Positions 1 through 11,325 are shown, numbered from the stretch's first letter. The stretch is 64,000 nucleotides of DNA from Azorinus chamasolen (GCA_963576725.1 OY755242.1:4407093-4471092); one strand, 5' to 3'. Translations and numbers: made by a program. The notes: a model not told the origin generated them from the letters alone.

Positions 1-235
1 ATGGAGTAAAAGGGTGAAAGGATTTAATCTTCATCGAGAGATATTTCCTAGTTGATTCTTGACTAAACAGATATAACATGTTGCCTGGTGAGCATGTAAG
101 ACCTATTGACACCATGAACATCATGAGCAGTAATTAACTCAATGATTATACTGGCCTATACATAGTAATTACTGGTCACGAAAGACAATTTCGTTACAAC
201 TATGAAGGTTGATCTATTGTTCTGGATGCATCATC

Positions 236-1985
236 AAACTGATTTAATTCCATAACTCAAAACAAATACACTTACAATTAGGAATTTTCGATCTTCATCA
301 GCTGTTGTGCTGGGTCAGTGGATCGAATTACGTGACGTAGTAAGGTCACGTGACACAATGAGAGTGGCGTAGAACAGAGGCGTTCGGCTCATGAAATATG
401 TCTAAAATAAGTTAAAATGTCTCTAAATTGACGTTTTGTAGCATTTAGAGCCGACAAAATAAAGTTTGGGTCGTTTTGAGACAAAGTTGAAATTTCGTAT
501 ATTCTATATAAGAGAAAGGCAAATAACTATCGGGCCATCCGATCCACGGGTGCTCCGCTTCAACTGCAATTGTTTTCGACCGGATGGGAATTTTCCCACA
601 AAACAAAGATTATATAGAAAGAAAAATGTTTTATCTACACGCTGGTACCAAATATCCTATACTTTGTCTCCGTTTTAGCGAGTACGAGGGGCAAATACCT
701 TTAGAAAGCCGTGTTTTTTATTTAGTCGGAAACGATATAGTTGGAGACCAAGTGCTCCCTTTCACTAAAATCCCTATTCGGGAGCGAAACTGACGCTTCT
801 TTCTGGTAGATACTAATGAGAAATGATGAAACAATTTCAAAAGGAGTCTTACATGCCGGTGACATCGCATTTTATTACCACATATCCGATTATATCCTTT
901 CCGACAATTTCGAGGACCAGAAACGGCTAGTTTCGTTTTTACCATGTCAAGCGCTCAGAAGATTGACCCCGCCGGTGATGCTTGGCAAACTATTTCCCCA
1001 CTTCGCCGTGCACAATCACGAAGAAAGCAGGGTTCCATACTCTGAATGTTTACATAATTTGACAAGTCGGTTACTAAATCAATTCGAATAGACGCTTGCT
1101 GGTCAAAATGGTTGAGTCTGTTAGCGCTGAAGTGGTCGAAAAAATATAATCGGATCTGTGGCAGTAGAATGCAATGTCACCGGTATGTGAGATTCTTTTT
1201 GAACATGTTTCATCATTTCTCATTAGGATCTACAATAAAAGGGCGTCAGTTTCTTTAGGGATTTTAGGGATTTTAGTGAAAGGGAGCACTTGGTCGCCAA
1301 CTATATCGTTTCCGACTAAATAAAAAACACGGTTTTCTGAAGGCATTTGCCCCCCGTACTCGCTAAAACGGAGACAAGGTATGAGATATTTGGTACCAGC
1401 GTGTAGATAAAACATTTTTCTTTCTATATAATCTTTGTTTTGTGGGAAAATTCCCATCCGATCGAAAATAATTGCAGTTGAAGTGGAGTACCCGTGGATC
1501 GGATGGCCCGATAGTTATTTGCCTTTCTCTTATATAGAATATACGAAATTTCTGGTTTGTCTCAAAACGGCCCAAACTTTATTTTTTCTGCTCCAAATGT
1601 TACAAAACGTCAATTTAGAGACATTTTAACTTATTTTAGACATATTTCATGAGCCGAACTCCTGTGGCGTAGAATGGCGATAGCAATTCAACAGCGACGG
1701 CCATCACTAAACTGGGACGAGGGGTTAGAGCTGCCACTCGTCTACAACACCTCCTTGTGCGACGTGACCTTCCTACGTCACGTGACTCGATCCACTGTCC
1801 CAGCACAACCACAGGGGTAAGACACGTTTGAGTCAGTATATGTATATATATATATTTCTATATATACATATACTGACACAAACGTATCTTGCCCCTGTGA
1901 GCACAACAGCTGATGAAGATCGTGAGATACGATCGAAAATTCGTGTATTGGCATGAGTTATGGAATTAAATCAATCTGATGATAA
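236..1985. repeat. Long inverted repeat FB1
   Basis: Bases 236-905 reappear reverse-complemented at about 1135-1985, with roughly 10 percent divergence and indels, around a spacer of about 230 bp. Outer ends read 'gatttaattccataactc'. The right arm carries an extra stretch near 1690-1770 and an inserted element at 1810-1899. A reading frame at 584-793 (+) stays open in both arms (mirror 1230-1457, -) with near-identical residues from 'MGIFPQNKDY' through 'VGNDIVGDQVLPFTKI'; I do not recognise the protein. It may be an inverted duplication of a gene fragment or a foldback transposon. Confidence 0.8.
1810..1899. mobile_element. CACAGGGG palindromic MITE, copy 1 (hAT-like)
   Basis: A 90-bp palindrome with ends CACAGGGGTAAG / CTTGCCCCTGTG and an AT-rich centre. 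It is flanked by the perfect 8-bp duplication AGCACAAC (1802-1809 and 1900-1907). The other FB1 arm, near 305-320, holds the unoccupied site with one copy of that octamer. Eight-base duplications fit hAT-type transposition. It inserted after the FB1 duplication. Confidence 0.85.
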
Positions 1986-2033
1986 TTACATGTATGTTAT
2001 TCCACAAGCAATTTAGTAGGCCGAAAGCTTTTA

Positions 2034-2251
2034 TAACCCTTTCCCTCATACAAACGCATTTTCCTGTAGGAGCCATCTGATCAGAGTCTGTCCTGTTTGC
2101 TTAAGGAATTACATAACTATGATACATATAGATATGATTTAAACACTCTCTACCAAAGTCAATTTTTTGTTAATAATGGTTTAGCCTAGTTAAATAAGTT
2201 TTCATGTCGTCATTATTTCTTACATGGTTATTAAACAGGTTAAGGGTTAAG
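2034..2251 (-). mobile_element. Family C2 MITE
   Basis: Runs from 'ttaaccctttccctcata' to 'ggttaagggttaa'. The hairpin lies near the left end: the arm reading gtaggagccatctgatcag...ctgtttgc is kept and the other is mostly lost. The family motif 'gtcgtcattatttcttacatg' is near the right end. Confidence 0.65.
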
Positions 2252-2289
2252 ACATCAATATTTATAGTAAGATAATGATCAGTTAGCAA

Positions 2290-2441
2290 TTAGTCCTTTA
2301 CTCCACACATACACATTTGTACGCCTTTGCCAATAGAGTAAATCCAGATCAGACGGCTCCTATATGAGTCTATTTGGATCTACTCTGTTTGCATGGCATG
2401 GAACGGCAAAATGTTTCTCTATCAAGAAAAGGGTTTAGCCG
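2290..2441. mobile_element. Short family C hairpin element
   Basis: Starts 'cctttactccacacat' and ends 'caagaaaagggttta'. Between these is the hairpin of arms 'atagagtaaatccagatcag' and 'ggatctactctgtttgc' with apex ctcctatatgag. The internal half of the family is missing. Confidence 0.6.
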
Positions 2442-2451
2442 ATACAGATAT

Positions 2452-3025
2452 GTGTTCATCTGTGTATGGTAGAAATACTAACACTGATTAGATTATGAAC
2501 CGTGATATATATATTAATCTTAATTAGAGTCTCATAAAATGTATATTATGTGTACCATATGTTGAAGTAAAACCGCCCTACAGTGTGTGCCATAGTAACA
2601 TCTCCATGTATTCATATGACATTATAAAGCAAAGCGTTGCAGATGCCGCAGTATTCTTTGCATGGCATCAATGCGTTGAAAATCAAATTTCTGATATCGA
2701 ATAAGTTCGCTTTGGCATAAAATTGCGTATCTATAAGGGAAAGGATTAACACTTTTTCCAGTGGGTAATTAAGTTTCAGCTGACACTTCAGCCGTTTCCC
2801 ACCATGCTTATATCAAACTCACCACTCGCAGTTTATGGGCGTGATTACCTAATCGCTTGCATAATGTCATCCGACGCGCACTTCTTTATTCATTGAGTAA
2901 CTGCCTCTGGGAGAATACTTTCATTCATATTATGACCACGTGATTTCATCATGTGACAGATATTTGTATATGCGTGCGCCCTTCTTACACTTTGCTATAC
3001 TTTGTGGATTTTGTTGCACATACTA
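2452..3025. other. No recognised feature
   Basis: About 570 bp of AT-rich, apparently unique sequence; no long reading frame, palindrome or known repeat seen. Confidence 0.4.
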
Positions 3026-3338
3026 AAAGTACAAAAATGAGTCATGCAGGAAACACCACATACAGAACGAACAGTCGCCCGAACAGCAACACAAGGAAAC
3101 AGCAAATGTACATAACTATAAAAACATCAAGAGACACACAAAGACAAAACAAACATACAATAGGGAGAAGATGGAAGTACCGCCTTGGAACGGTCAGTGA
3201 CAAAAGTCACTGGGGGGGGTTAAACCGGTTTATGGGCGCCCAACCTCCCACTTATTCCATCCCCACCCTAAAAGACAAACAGTGTAAATAAACGTATCCC
3301 CTCTCCTACTAAACTACAACAAGCGCGATGGCAAATAC
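3026..3338 (+). repeat. Dispersed repeat R310, copy 1
   Basis: Matches 62044-62362 over its whole length with high identity, from 'aagtacaaaaatgagtcatg' through a poly-G run after 'gacaaaagtcactg', 'ccggtttatgggcgcccaac' and 'cttattccatcccc', to 'ggcaaatac'. Two diverged copies lie on the minus strand at 27655-27925 and 62750-63075. SINE-sized, but I see no clear A and B boxes. The reading frame at 2953-3291 is a chance frame here. Confidence 0.8.
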
Positions 3339-3360
3339 TAAGTCGAAGCCAGAAATAGTA

Positions 3361-3567
3361 CAGTAAAACCTCTCTATAACGGCCACTAAATTACATAAAA
3401 TATTTTGTGTTAAATGCAGGTGACTGCTTAAAGCAAGATGAAAGTAAAACAGAACGCTCCTGTAGGAGCGTTCTGTTTTACTTTCATCTTGCTTTAAGCA
3501 GCCACCTGCCCTAAATACCAATTAATTAACACAGTTTAGTGGTGGTCGTTATAGAGATGTTTTACTG
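3361..3567. mobile_element. Family A palindromic MITE, copy A1
   Basis: Begins CAGTAAAACCTCTC, ends GTTTTACTG, flanked by TA (3359-3360, 3568-3569). The centre is a near-perfect hairpin of about 45-base arms with apex cgctcctgtaggagcg. The ends and TA target fit Tc1/mariner or pogo-type transposition; there is no coding capacity. Confidence 0.9.
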
Positions 3568-3569
3568 TA

Positions 3570-4077
3570 TACCTCGATTGGTCCCGGGTGCCATGTTATT
3601 AAACGTCTTTTGTATCCATCGAATGCAGGTCAATAAATTGCACAAGACTGCTATGCGGAATGCCAGTTGTCAAGTAGGCGAGTTTACCACGGATTCGGCG
3701 GTGGAACGCCACCTTAGTGTTCATTGCTACGCAACGATTACAAAAGCATCAAAATCAATATTAAGGTGTCATTATATCTTACATGAATATTCATGAGGTA
3801 AAGTTATTCAATTGTCCTACAGCTGTACTACTTGTTTACCTTATTTCTGCTACTACATCTACTACTACGACATCGTGCTGCATGGTGGACCCGCCAGACT
3901 TTGAAGATTATCGTACTCCTTAGATGGTGGTTTATGATAAGTATAATATACAACAAGTAATATATTTGCGCTATCTTAAATGTGCTCAATATGAATATAT
4001 ACACATATATGTACACCATATATCAAGGCAGATATGGATGATAATTATAAATATTAAGATGGTTCGACACATATCAT
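3570..4077. other. Mostly unassigned; family C fragment
   Basis: Only a truncated family C end is recognisable, at about 3762-3803 ('gtcattatatcttacatgaa ... catgaggtaaag'). Confidence 0.4.
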
Positions 4078-4235
4078 ACTACTACTATTGCTACTACTAC
4101 TACTACTCGTACTACTACTACTACTACTACTACTCGTACTACTACTACTACTACTACTACTGGTACTACTACTACTACTACTACTACTCGTACTACTACT
4201 ACTACTACTACTCGTACTACTACTACTATTACTGC
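4078..4235. repeat. TAC microsatellite with TCG interruptions
   Basis: Blocks of (tac)n broken at regular intervals by 'tcg' or 'tgg' triplets, giving a compound array of about 150 bp. The poly-Tyr, poly-Leu and poly-Val frames it opens are not evidence of a gene. Confidence 0.95.
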
Positions 4236-4299
4236 TGCAACAGCAAAAACTGCTACTGTTTCGTTACCAAACAGAGCAGACACAGACCAGACAGCTCGT

Positions 4300-4575
4300 T
4301 AAGCAACGGTCTGGTTTGGGCCTAGCATTGTAGCTGTCTGGTTTGGGCCTAGCATTGTAGCTGTCTGTTTGGACCTAGCATTATAGGTGTCTGGTTTGGA
4401 CCTAGCATTGTAGGTGTCTGGTTTGGACCTAGCATTGTAGGTGTCTGGTTTGGACCTAGCATTGTAGGTGTCTGGTTTGGACCTAGCATTGTAGCTGTCT
4501 GGTTTGGATCTAGCATTGTAGGTGTCTGGTTTGGACCTAGCATTGTAGGTGTCTGGTTTGGACCTAGCATTGTTT
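4300..4575. repeat. 28-bp minisatellite
   Basis: About nine to ten copies of a unit reading 'gcattgtaggtgtctggttt' then 'ggacctag', with single-base variants. One copy has lost bases (near 4360). Confidence 0.95.
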
Positions 4576-4598
4576 GCAAATGCGTATCAATGCCTCAG

Positions 4599-4800
4599 AT
4601 AAACCCTTTTCCTGCCAAGCATTGTTGTCTGCATTCTTTGTCGTTATGTTACCATTTAATTTTCATAAATTTAACATTCTTCCATTTTCTTTCAAGAATG
4701 ATAGGCTCAGCATCAAACAGTTTGGATCCTGATGGGACATAGAGTTACATTGTATATTATCTGCATGGGTATTCACAGCGATAGGGTTAAATGATGACTT
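4599..4800 (+). mobile_element. Family D MITE, decayed
   Basis: Starts 'aaacccttttcctgccaagc', contains 'ttgttgtctgcattctttgtcg' and 'cagtttggatcctgatg', and ends 'agcgatagggttaa'. The right hairpin arm is lost. It resembles the complete copy at 37956-38166. Confidence 0.65.
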
Positions 4801-5245
4801 TAGTTCGAACTAATTGTGATCGAACGGATGGTTTTCGTGAATAAATATTGTTCTTGTATGATGATGACGATGATGACAATTCAGTCCATAGTGATGACAA
4901 CGAGGATGAGAAAGTGATGATGAGCATGGTTGTATGACCATGTTTTACACTGTTTGCCACTCATAAATATATTCTGTTTAGCTGACTCGTGCAAAAAGCA
5001 GTTCAGAACCTAACAAGACGCCACGTTGTAAATGCTTTGTCTGGTCTGGTTCTACACCGTTTGTAAAGCATTTTCCGTTTAGAGGGGGTTATATCAACAA
5101 GAAGAATGGTAATATATGTATATGGTCCGTCTGATCAGGGTCTGCTCTCTTTGGTTTTGAAATAATATACATGTAAATCTTATTCTATAGTTTTTGCCAT
5201 GGTAAGACATTCGTGTTTAAATCACCATAAACACTTATATGTATA

Positions 5246-5451
5246 CAGTAAAATCTCGATTATTCAAATTTTCTGTATAGAAGAATTTAGACCCTTTTAG
5301 GCAGGTGGCTGCTTAATGCATGGTGAAAGTCATGCAGAAAGCTCCTAGAGGAGCTTTCTGCATGACTTTCACCATGCATTCTGCTGCCACCTGCCTTACA
5401 GATCGACAATAATACGTATTTTAGTGTTCGAAAATAATCGAAGTTTTACAG
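5246..5451. mobile_element. Family B' palindromic MITE
   Basis: Begins CAGTAAAATCTCGATTATTC, ends 'cgaagttttacag', flanked by TA on both sides. Central arms 'ggcaggtggctgcttaatgc ... cagaaagctcctagagg' fold back almost perfectly over about 90 bases. Same layout as family A with different ends. Confidence 0.85.
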
Positions 5452-5501
5452 TATTATGAAACAGTGGTAATGTTGTGTTCTGATTGTACCGATGCGGAAC
5501 C

Positions 5502-5684
5502 TATACCCTTCAATGCGGGTCGGTGATATCGTACGCAAACGGTTTTTGTCCAGATGAGACGCCGAGTAACTCGGCGTCTCAACAGGATCCAAACTGTTTG
5601 ACACACTGTTTATCTTTTTTATGCATGTATACATTGATGAAAGATGTGTGCAGTTGTCGACAATGCTATTTCTGAAAGGGTTAA
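5502..5684 (-). mobile_element. Family D MITE
   Basis: Runs from 'ataccctt' to 'tttctgaaagggttaa'. The hairpin 'gatgagacgccgag/ctcggcgtctc' lies at about 5556-5582, followed by 'ggatccaaactgttt'. The reading frames here simply follow the palindrome. Confidence 0.7.
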
Positions 5685-5920
5685 TTGCGGCTACACCGAC
5701 CCTGTAACTATGTAGCCGATCACATGTTCTCATCTATCGCTACTCTGCGTTCCCACTCGGAACACCTCGGCTATTTCTATCGAAATAAGATTTTCCGAAC
5801 TCTGACGGAATACGGCGAGTAGTTACGATTGACTGCGTTCCGATTTAAGAAGGATTGCAGTACAGTAGCGCCTGTCTTAGCGGTCATAAAAAGAGGTGTA
5901 AACCAGGTGGTAACTAAATA

Positions 5921-6124
5921 CAGTAAAACCTCTCTATAACGGCCACCAAATTACATCAAATATTTTGTGTTAAAGACAGGTGGCTGCTTAAAGCAATGTG
6001 AAAGTAAAACAGAACGCTCCTATAGGAGCGTTCTGTTTTACTTTCACCTTGCTTTAAGCTGCCACCTGCCCTAAATACAAACTAATTAACACAATTTAGT
6101 GGCCGTTATAGAGAGATTTTACTG
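5921..6124. mobile_element. Family A palindromic MITE, copy A2
   Basis: 204 bp, CAGTAAAACCTCTC ends, TA on both sides, apex cgctcctataggagcg. Very similar to A1; the internal motif is 'acatcaaatattttgtgtta'. Confidence 0.9.
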
Positions 6125-6125
6125 T

Positions 6126-6262
6126 ACAGGTCAACTGTAATGCAGAAACTCCTACAGAAGCTTTCTGCATTACTTTTGCCTTGTATGAAGCAACCACCTG
6201 CGTTTTAATACTTTAATTATGATCGATAAATGAATTGTCCGTCTAAGACAGGTTTTACTGTA
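6126..6262. mobile_element. Truncated family B element, right part
   Basis: Keeps 'gtaatgcagaaactcctaca', the right arm 'ctttctgcattacttttgcc' and the end 'gacaggttttactgta'. Almost all the left half is missing. It abuts A2 at the shared TA. Confidence 0.65.
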
Positions 6263-7240
6263 TGTAGGTATCTCCTGTCCGTGGCTGTCATTGCTAATAT
6301 GGAGTTTATCCGGTATGTCACGCTGTCTCGTCCAGATCAATCCTGTTCGAAGCTCTGTCATTAGTTTCTCAAACCTTAAACAAATCGGTTGTAAGCAATC
6401 TTTTACATCAGCTCGGAGGTTTTAGTGCATGTTAATTACCATTTGAACGGGTGTACTGGCGTTTGCAAGCTGTTGTAGAACCAGACAATTAACCCTCTGA
6501 CTAGGATCTGCACTGTTTGCATTGAAAATCCTGTACATTGGAGCCTGTTTAAGCCTTTCACACCGAATGGACTTATGGAATCTGCGGTAAACCTTTACAG
6601 TGCGGGACACGGGTCACTAATGTCCTTTACAAACATTTGTAGACCCAGATAAAAGGATCCCTAGAGGAACCCTCTCACCAGGATCTGCACTGTTTCTCAT
6701 GTTACATTTTTCTTTAGAAAAAGCCCTAAATAGTCACCGTAAACTCGACCTTTTTTTGGAATAGTCCATTTGAATTTCAGCGTTGTAAGGGTTAAACACT
6801 AATGGACCATTCCATTTATATTCAGCATTCAACGGTTAAAGGTCAACTTCACACGAGGTTCAACAAGGAAGCAGTATTTTAATTAGGTCATTTAGGCTGG
6901 CGTTTGGCAGAAATATGACACTGTCGTATTTTCAAAAGATATTTACAGAAGGTAATCGTGGTCTATACTTGTTATTAATCATCAGAAGTATTAGTTTCTG
7001 CTTATTCATTGCTGCACACAGTGCAGATCCTGATCTGGATTTTCATTGTTTCCTAAAGACGAGATGATATTTTGCACAACTCGTCCGAGTGTGACCGTGA
7101 CGAGTTTTACCATAAACGTGACGTGCATATTTTGTACTATATCTGTAGCTGGTAAACTTCTACAAACTGGTGTCTTCGTATTAACCGATCTGTTTCAATT
7201 TTCACCTACTTCCAATTCGTTTGAACGTTTGAGAAATTAC
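6263..7240. other. Weak hairpin fragments only
   Basis: About 1 kb without a recognised gene. Scattered family C/H-type phrases such as 'ggatctgcactgttt' occur near 6510, 6680 and 7024. The small frame at 7046-7243 has no recognisable domain. Confidence 0.35.
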
Positions 7241-7244
7241 TGAT

Positions 7245-7320
7245 CGTGTGTCAAACAGCTTGGATCCTGATGAGACCCCGAGTAACTCGGCGCCTCATCT
7301 GCATCCCAGCAGTGTGGAAA
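7245..7320. mobile_element. Family D hairpin remnant
   Basis: Contains 'gtgtcaaacagcttggatcc', then the arm pair 'gatgagaccccgag' / 'ctcggcgcctcatc'. Terminal repeats are not visible. Confidence 0.5.
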
Positions 7321-8093
7321 TGCGAGTAAAGTTGCACTTACCATGCCAAGGGTTCACTTGACACTGGAGTATGGAATGAACGATGACATTCTCGCGAGAG
7401 AACGCTGACTGGTAGGCGTAAACGGAATGGCTTCTCGAAGACAGTGGTCTGCTTGGATCTAGAGAGCATCCGGTGTCAGCAGTATCGACCCAATTGATCA
7501 TGATTCAGAGACAGCTATGCATTGTGTGAAGCCAAAATTCGATGGATTGAGATCAGGTGTTTCTGTGTGTGTATTATTGTGAGTCGATACTTGTCGTTTT
7601 AACCCAATGATTGCGTGAAACGAGTACACTTGCCTGTACAAACGGCGTAGATCCAGATCGGAGGATGAATGGGTCATCTGATCAGAGTTTGCACAGTTTG
7701 TCATTCAGAACGCTTTTGATGTGTTTCCCCCCACTTCAATCTTTCGCTCACAACCGATTGGTCATTCTACTTTGAACTATTCCACACTGAAGAGGTTACT
7801 GTGTACAAGGAGTATAACACTCGAGAATAGTAAGCTTACATATTCTTTTCCTAACACCTCACTTAATGCGTATTGGTGTAAGAAAGAATATCATGACTAT
7901 TAATTAGATGACTTTTTAAAATGTGATGTGGAAACAGGACTTTTCGGCCATGGCAGAACGTGCTGAATAAATACATATATTATTACATAAACAAATCACA
8001 GATGCGACATTGGCATTTAAAGCAAAATCGTGTCAAGCATATTCGAGACCAGGGTGTTGTTTTACATTTTTCGGAGGATGCTATTAACTCTTT
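7321..8093. other. No recognised gene; one hairpin remnant
   Basis: A degraded hairpin lies at about 7640-7705 ('gtagatccagatcgga ... gtcatctgatcag'). The rest appears unique. Confidence 0.35.
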
Positions 8094-8389
8094 GTACGCT
8101 AGCGGCGAAACTGTGATTACCTATGTAAACAGTTATGCAAAAAGTTTGGATCCAGATAAGACGCCGCATAATGCGGTGTCTCATCTGGATCCAAACACAG
8201 GGGTAAGACACGTTTGAGTCAGTATATGTATATATGTATACTGACTCAAACGTGTCTTACCCCTGTGGATCCAAACTGTTTGTCATCTTGACAATATTTT
8301 TGCTACAAAATGAGAGAAAGTGTATTTTAAGAATTGAAGCAGACGACAATTGTTGCAGACGAAAAATTATTTAGCGTGCAAAGAGTTAA
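8094..8389 (-). mobile_element. Family D MITE carrying a nested insertion
   Basis: TTAA at both ends (8094-8097, 8386-8389) and the hairpin 'gataagacgccgca/tgcggtgtctcatc'. At the octamer GATCCAAA the element is split by the insert at 8196-8267, so it is older than that insert. It also carries the family D segment 'gcagacgacaattgttgc'. Confidence 0.75.
8196..8267. mobile_element. CACAGGGG palindromic MITE, copy 2 (hAT-like)
   Basis: A 72-bp near-perfect palindrome, CACAGGGGTAAG ... CTTACCCCTGTG, flanked by the perfect duplication GATCCAAA (8188-8195 and 8268-8275). The arms match copy 1 through 'gacacgtttgagtcagtata'. Confidence 0.9.
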
Positions 8390-8573
8390 ACGTAGAGTTG
8401 TTTGATGGAGAAAAAAATCGTAACACGTGCATTGCAAACGGCGCATACCCAGAGTAGTATGCAAACATAACTGTAGATAATTTACAGATAGTATGTCAAA
8501 CCGACATATGAATAAAATAGTTTTAAGGACATCTAGGTAAAAAATAAAACATGTCTCCATCAAACGCTATCTT

Positions 8574-10045
8574 GTTCGAATACATTGTGTGTACCAAAAT
8601 GAGAACTGGCAGAGAAATACTATAATAAATACATTGTGAGTATCAAGATGAGAACTGGCATAGAAATACTGTAATAGATACATTGTGAGTACCAAGATGA
8701 GAACTGACAGAGAAATACTATGATAAATACATTGTGAGTACCAAGATGAGAACTGACAGAGAAATACTGTAATAAATACATTGTGAGTACCGAGATGAGA
8801 ACTGGCAGAGAAATACTGTAATAAATACATTGTGAGTACCAAGATGAGAACTGGCAGAGAAATACTATAATAAATACATTGTGAGTAGCAAGATGAGAAC
8901 TGGCAGAGAAATACTGTAATAAATACATTGTGAGTACCAAGATGAGAACTGACAGAGAAATGCTATAATAAATACATTGTGAGTACCAAGATGAGAACTG
9001 GCAGAGAAATACTGTAATAAATACATTGTGAGTACCAAGATGAGAACTGGCAGAGAAATACTATAATAAATACATTGTGAGTAGCAAGATGAGAACTGTC
9101 AGAGAAATACTGTAATAGATACATTGTGATTATCAAGATGAGAACTGTCAGAGAAATACTGTTATAAATACATTGTGAGTAGCAAGATGAGAACTGGCAG
9201 AGAAATGCTATAATAAATACATTGTGAGTACCAAGATGAGAACTGACAGAGAAATGCTATAATAAATACATTGTGAGTACCAAGATGAGAACTGACAGAG
9301 AAATGCTATAATAAATACATTGTGAGTAGCAAGATGAGAACTGGCATAGAAATACAGTAATAAATACATTGTGAGTACCAAGATGAGAACTGGCATAGAA
9401 ATGCTATAATAAATACATTGTGAGTAGCAAGATGAGAACTGGCAGAGAAATGCTATAATAAATACATTGTGAGTACCAAGATGAGAACTGGCAAAGAAAT
9501 GCTATAATAAATACATTGTGAGTACCAAGATGATAACTGGCAGAGAAATGCTATTATAAATACATTGTGAGTACCAAGATGAGAACTGACAGAGAAATGC
9601 TATAATAAATACATTGTGAATACCAAGGTGAGAACTGATGCTATAATAAATACATTGTGAGTACCAAGATGAGAACTGGCAGAGAAATGCTATAATAAAT
9701 ACATTGTGAGTACCAAGATGAGAACTGGCAGAGAAATACTATTATAAATACATTGTGAGTACCAAGATGAGAACTGGCAGAGAAATGCTATAATAAATAC
9801 ATTGTGAGTACCAAGATGAGAACTGGCAGAGAAATGCTATAATAAATACATTGTGAGTACCAAGATGAGAACTGGCAGAGAAATACTATTATAAATACAT
9901 TGTGAGTACCAAGATGAGAACTGGCAGAGAAATACTATAATTAATACATTGTGAGTACCAAGATGAGAACTGGCAGAGAAATGCTATAATTCATACATTG
10001 TGAGTACCAAGATGAGAACTGGCAGAGAAATGCTATAATTTACCA
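8574..10045. repeat. 49-bp tandem array
   Basis: About 30 copies of a unit starting 'aatacattgtgagtaccaag' then 'atgagaactggcagagaaat' and ending 'actataata' or 'gctataata'. Variants include ggca/gaca, acc/agc and one shortened unit near 9630. The minus-strand frames between 8567 and 9396 (repeating 'MYLLQYF') are by-products. Confidence 0.97.
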
Positions 10046-10047
10046 TT

Positions 10048-10290
10048 TACTACTCCGTGGATACGTCTTTTCCACGCCTGTTCAAAGAGAGTGAACCCTA
10101 AACAGAATGATCATATAGGAGCAGTCTGATCTAGGTCTGCTCTATGTGCTATTGGAATTATTTAGGTCTGATTATACAGTGTCTGCCACGTGAAAAAAAT
10201 GTCCGTCTCCATATCTCATTTTAAATATTCCATCTAATTAATATTCATGATGTTATTATTTCTTACAATGAATATTTATGAAGTAAATGG
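10048..10290 (-). mobile_element. Family C2 MITE directly after the 49-bp array
   Basis: Begins 'tactccgtggatacgtcttt', contains 'ggagcagtctgatctaggtc', 'gattatacagtgtctgccac' and 'attcatgatgttattattt', and ends 'atttatgaagtaaatgggta'. The left hairpin arm is largely eroded. Confidence 0.6.
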
Positions 10291-10376
10291 GTAAAGGAAA
10301 AGACTATGTAAGCTAGTTGTTCTCGAGTGTTTAAGCTCCAATTTGACAGTATAGCTTCAATGTGACTAATAGGTAC

Positions 10377-10623
10377 GGTTAACACTTTCCCTGTTGTGTA
10401 TGTATTGTAAGTGTCAATACCTTCTTGATATTCATGGTCAACATAGTTACAACGAAAGGTGGAACATTATAGCCATTTTTGAAACTCAAGAAACAGATCT
10501 ATCAAATGCCATAAGAAAACAGAGCAGACCCTGATCAGACCGCTCCTACAGGAGCTGTCTCATCTGGGTCTTCTCTGTCTGCAAATACGTGAAAGTGCGT
10601 TTATACGATGAAAAGGGTTAACA
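10377..10623 (+). mobile_element. Family C1 MITE
   Basis: Runs 'gttaacactttccctgttg' to 'gatgaaaagggttaac', with the hairpin 'cctgatcagaccgctcctac' / 'aggagctgtctcatctggg' near its right end. The arms differ at two places (tcag/catc), so pairing is imperfect. The C1 interior motif 'gaaaggtggaacattatagcc' is present. Confidence 0.75.
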
Positions 10624-10800
10624 CTTTCCCTGTAGAATATTTATATAAGAAATAATGATATCATGAATATTTATGATCTGCATTTTTCTAATGGCATATA
10701 AACACAAGATTATTTAGCCTCGGTAGCAACTGTAGAATCAGCTATACAGGTACATCATTCCATAAGTAAAACAGGACAGACCCTGGTGGGGATCGTCTTT
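10616..10800 (+). mobile_element. Family C2 MITE sharing a TTAA with its neighbour
   Basis: Begins at the last TTAA of the preceding element ('gttaacactttccctgtag'), then 'taagaaataatgatatcatg', 'atggcatataaacacaag' and a decayed hairpin 'gacagaccctggtgggg'. The right end is lost. Confidence 0.55.
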
Positions 10801-10844
10801 CCTAAAGTGTCCGTATTTATTACACAATATTCGTATTGTGACAT

Positions 10845-11000
10845 AGTAGCAAACAGTGTAGACCCTGATCAAACTGTTCCTGAAGGACCGGATTGATATA
10901 TGTCTACGCTATTTGCTTAGGTATGTCTGTCCGGATATTAAGAGTAATTAAGGTATACCATACAGATGAAGGACTGTTTTTCTGATTGGTGTCAAACCAT
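10845..11000. mobile_element. Family H hairpin element, copy 1
   Basis: 'agcaaacagtgtagaccctg' pairs with 'atgtctacgctatttgc'; it continues 'aggtatgtctgtccg' and 'gaaggactgtttttctgat'. A second copy is at 26868-27013. Ends not defined. Confidence 0.5.
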
Positions 11001-11109
11001 GAAGGCCTGTGATCAGACGCCACGTCATGGACGCCGGAGACTAATTTTGATCGACTCTGTTCTCAAATGCAACATTTTGCGCTGCGTTAACGCCGGTTGA
11101 CCGGATCAA

Positions 11110-11325
11110 TGGTCCCTTTACTTTGTTAATATTCATGAAGGAAGTCTTCACATTATGAATATTTATTAGCTGAAGGTTTACAGTGACATAGATACTGGAG
11201 ATTTGGCCATGCCAGAAACAATAGAATAAGGTTTATATACAGGTCCCTACAGGAGCCATATGATCTGTATCTACTCTGGTTGCAATGAAGTAACAAATGT
11301 TTATACATGTATATGGAGTAAAGCC
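11110..11325 (+). mobile_element. Family C2 MITE
   Basis: 'ccctttactttgttaatatt ... atgaatatttattagctgaa ... gagatttggccatgccagaa', followed by hairpin remnant 'ccctacaggagccatatgat' and 'atatggagtaaagcc'. The left hairpin arm is missing. Confidence 0.6.

Noticed and set aside
4074..4333. Poly-Tyr, poly-Val and poly-Leu frames
   Set aside because: Triplet microsatellite read in different frames.
8567..9396. Minus-strand frames repeating MYLLQYF as proteins
   Set aside because: Produced by the 49-bp array; frames shift at every irregular unit.
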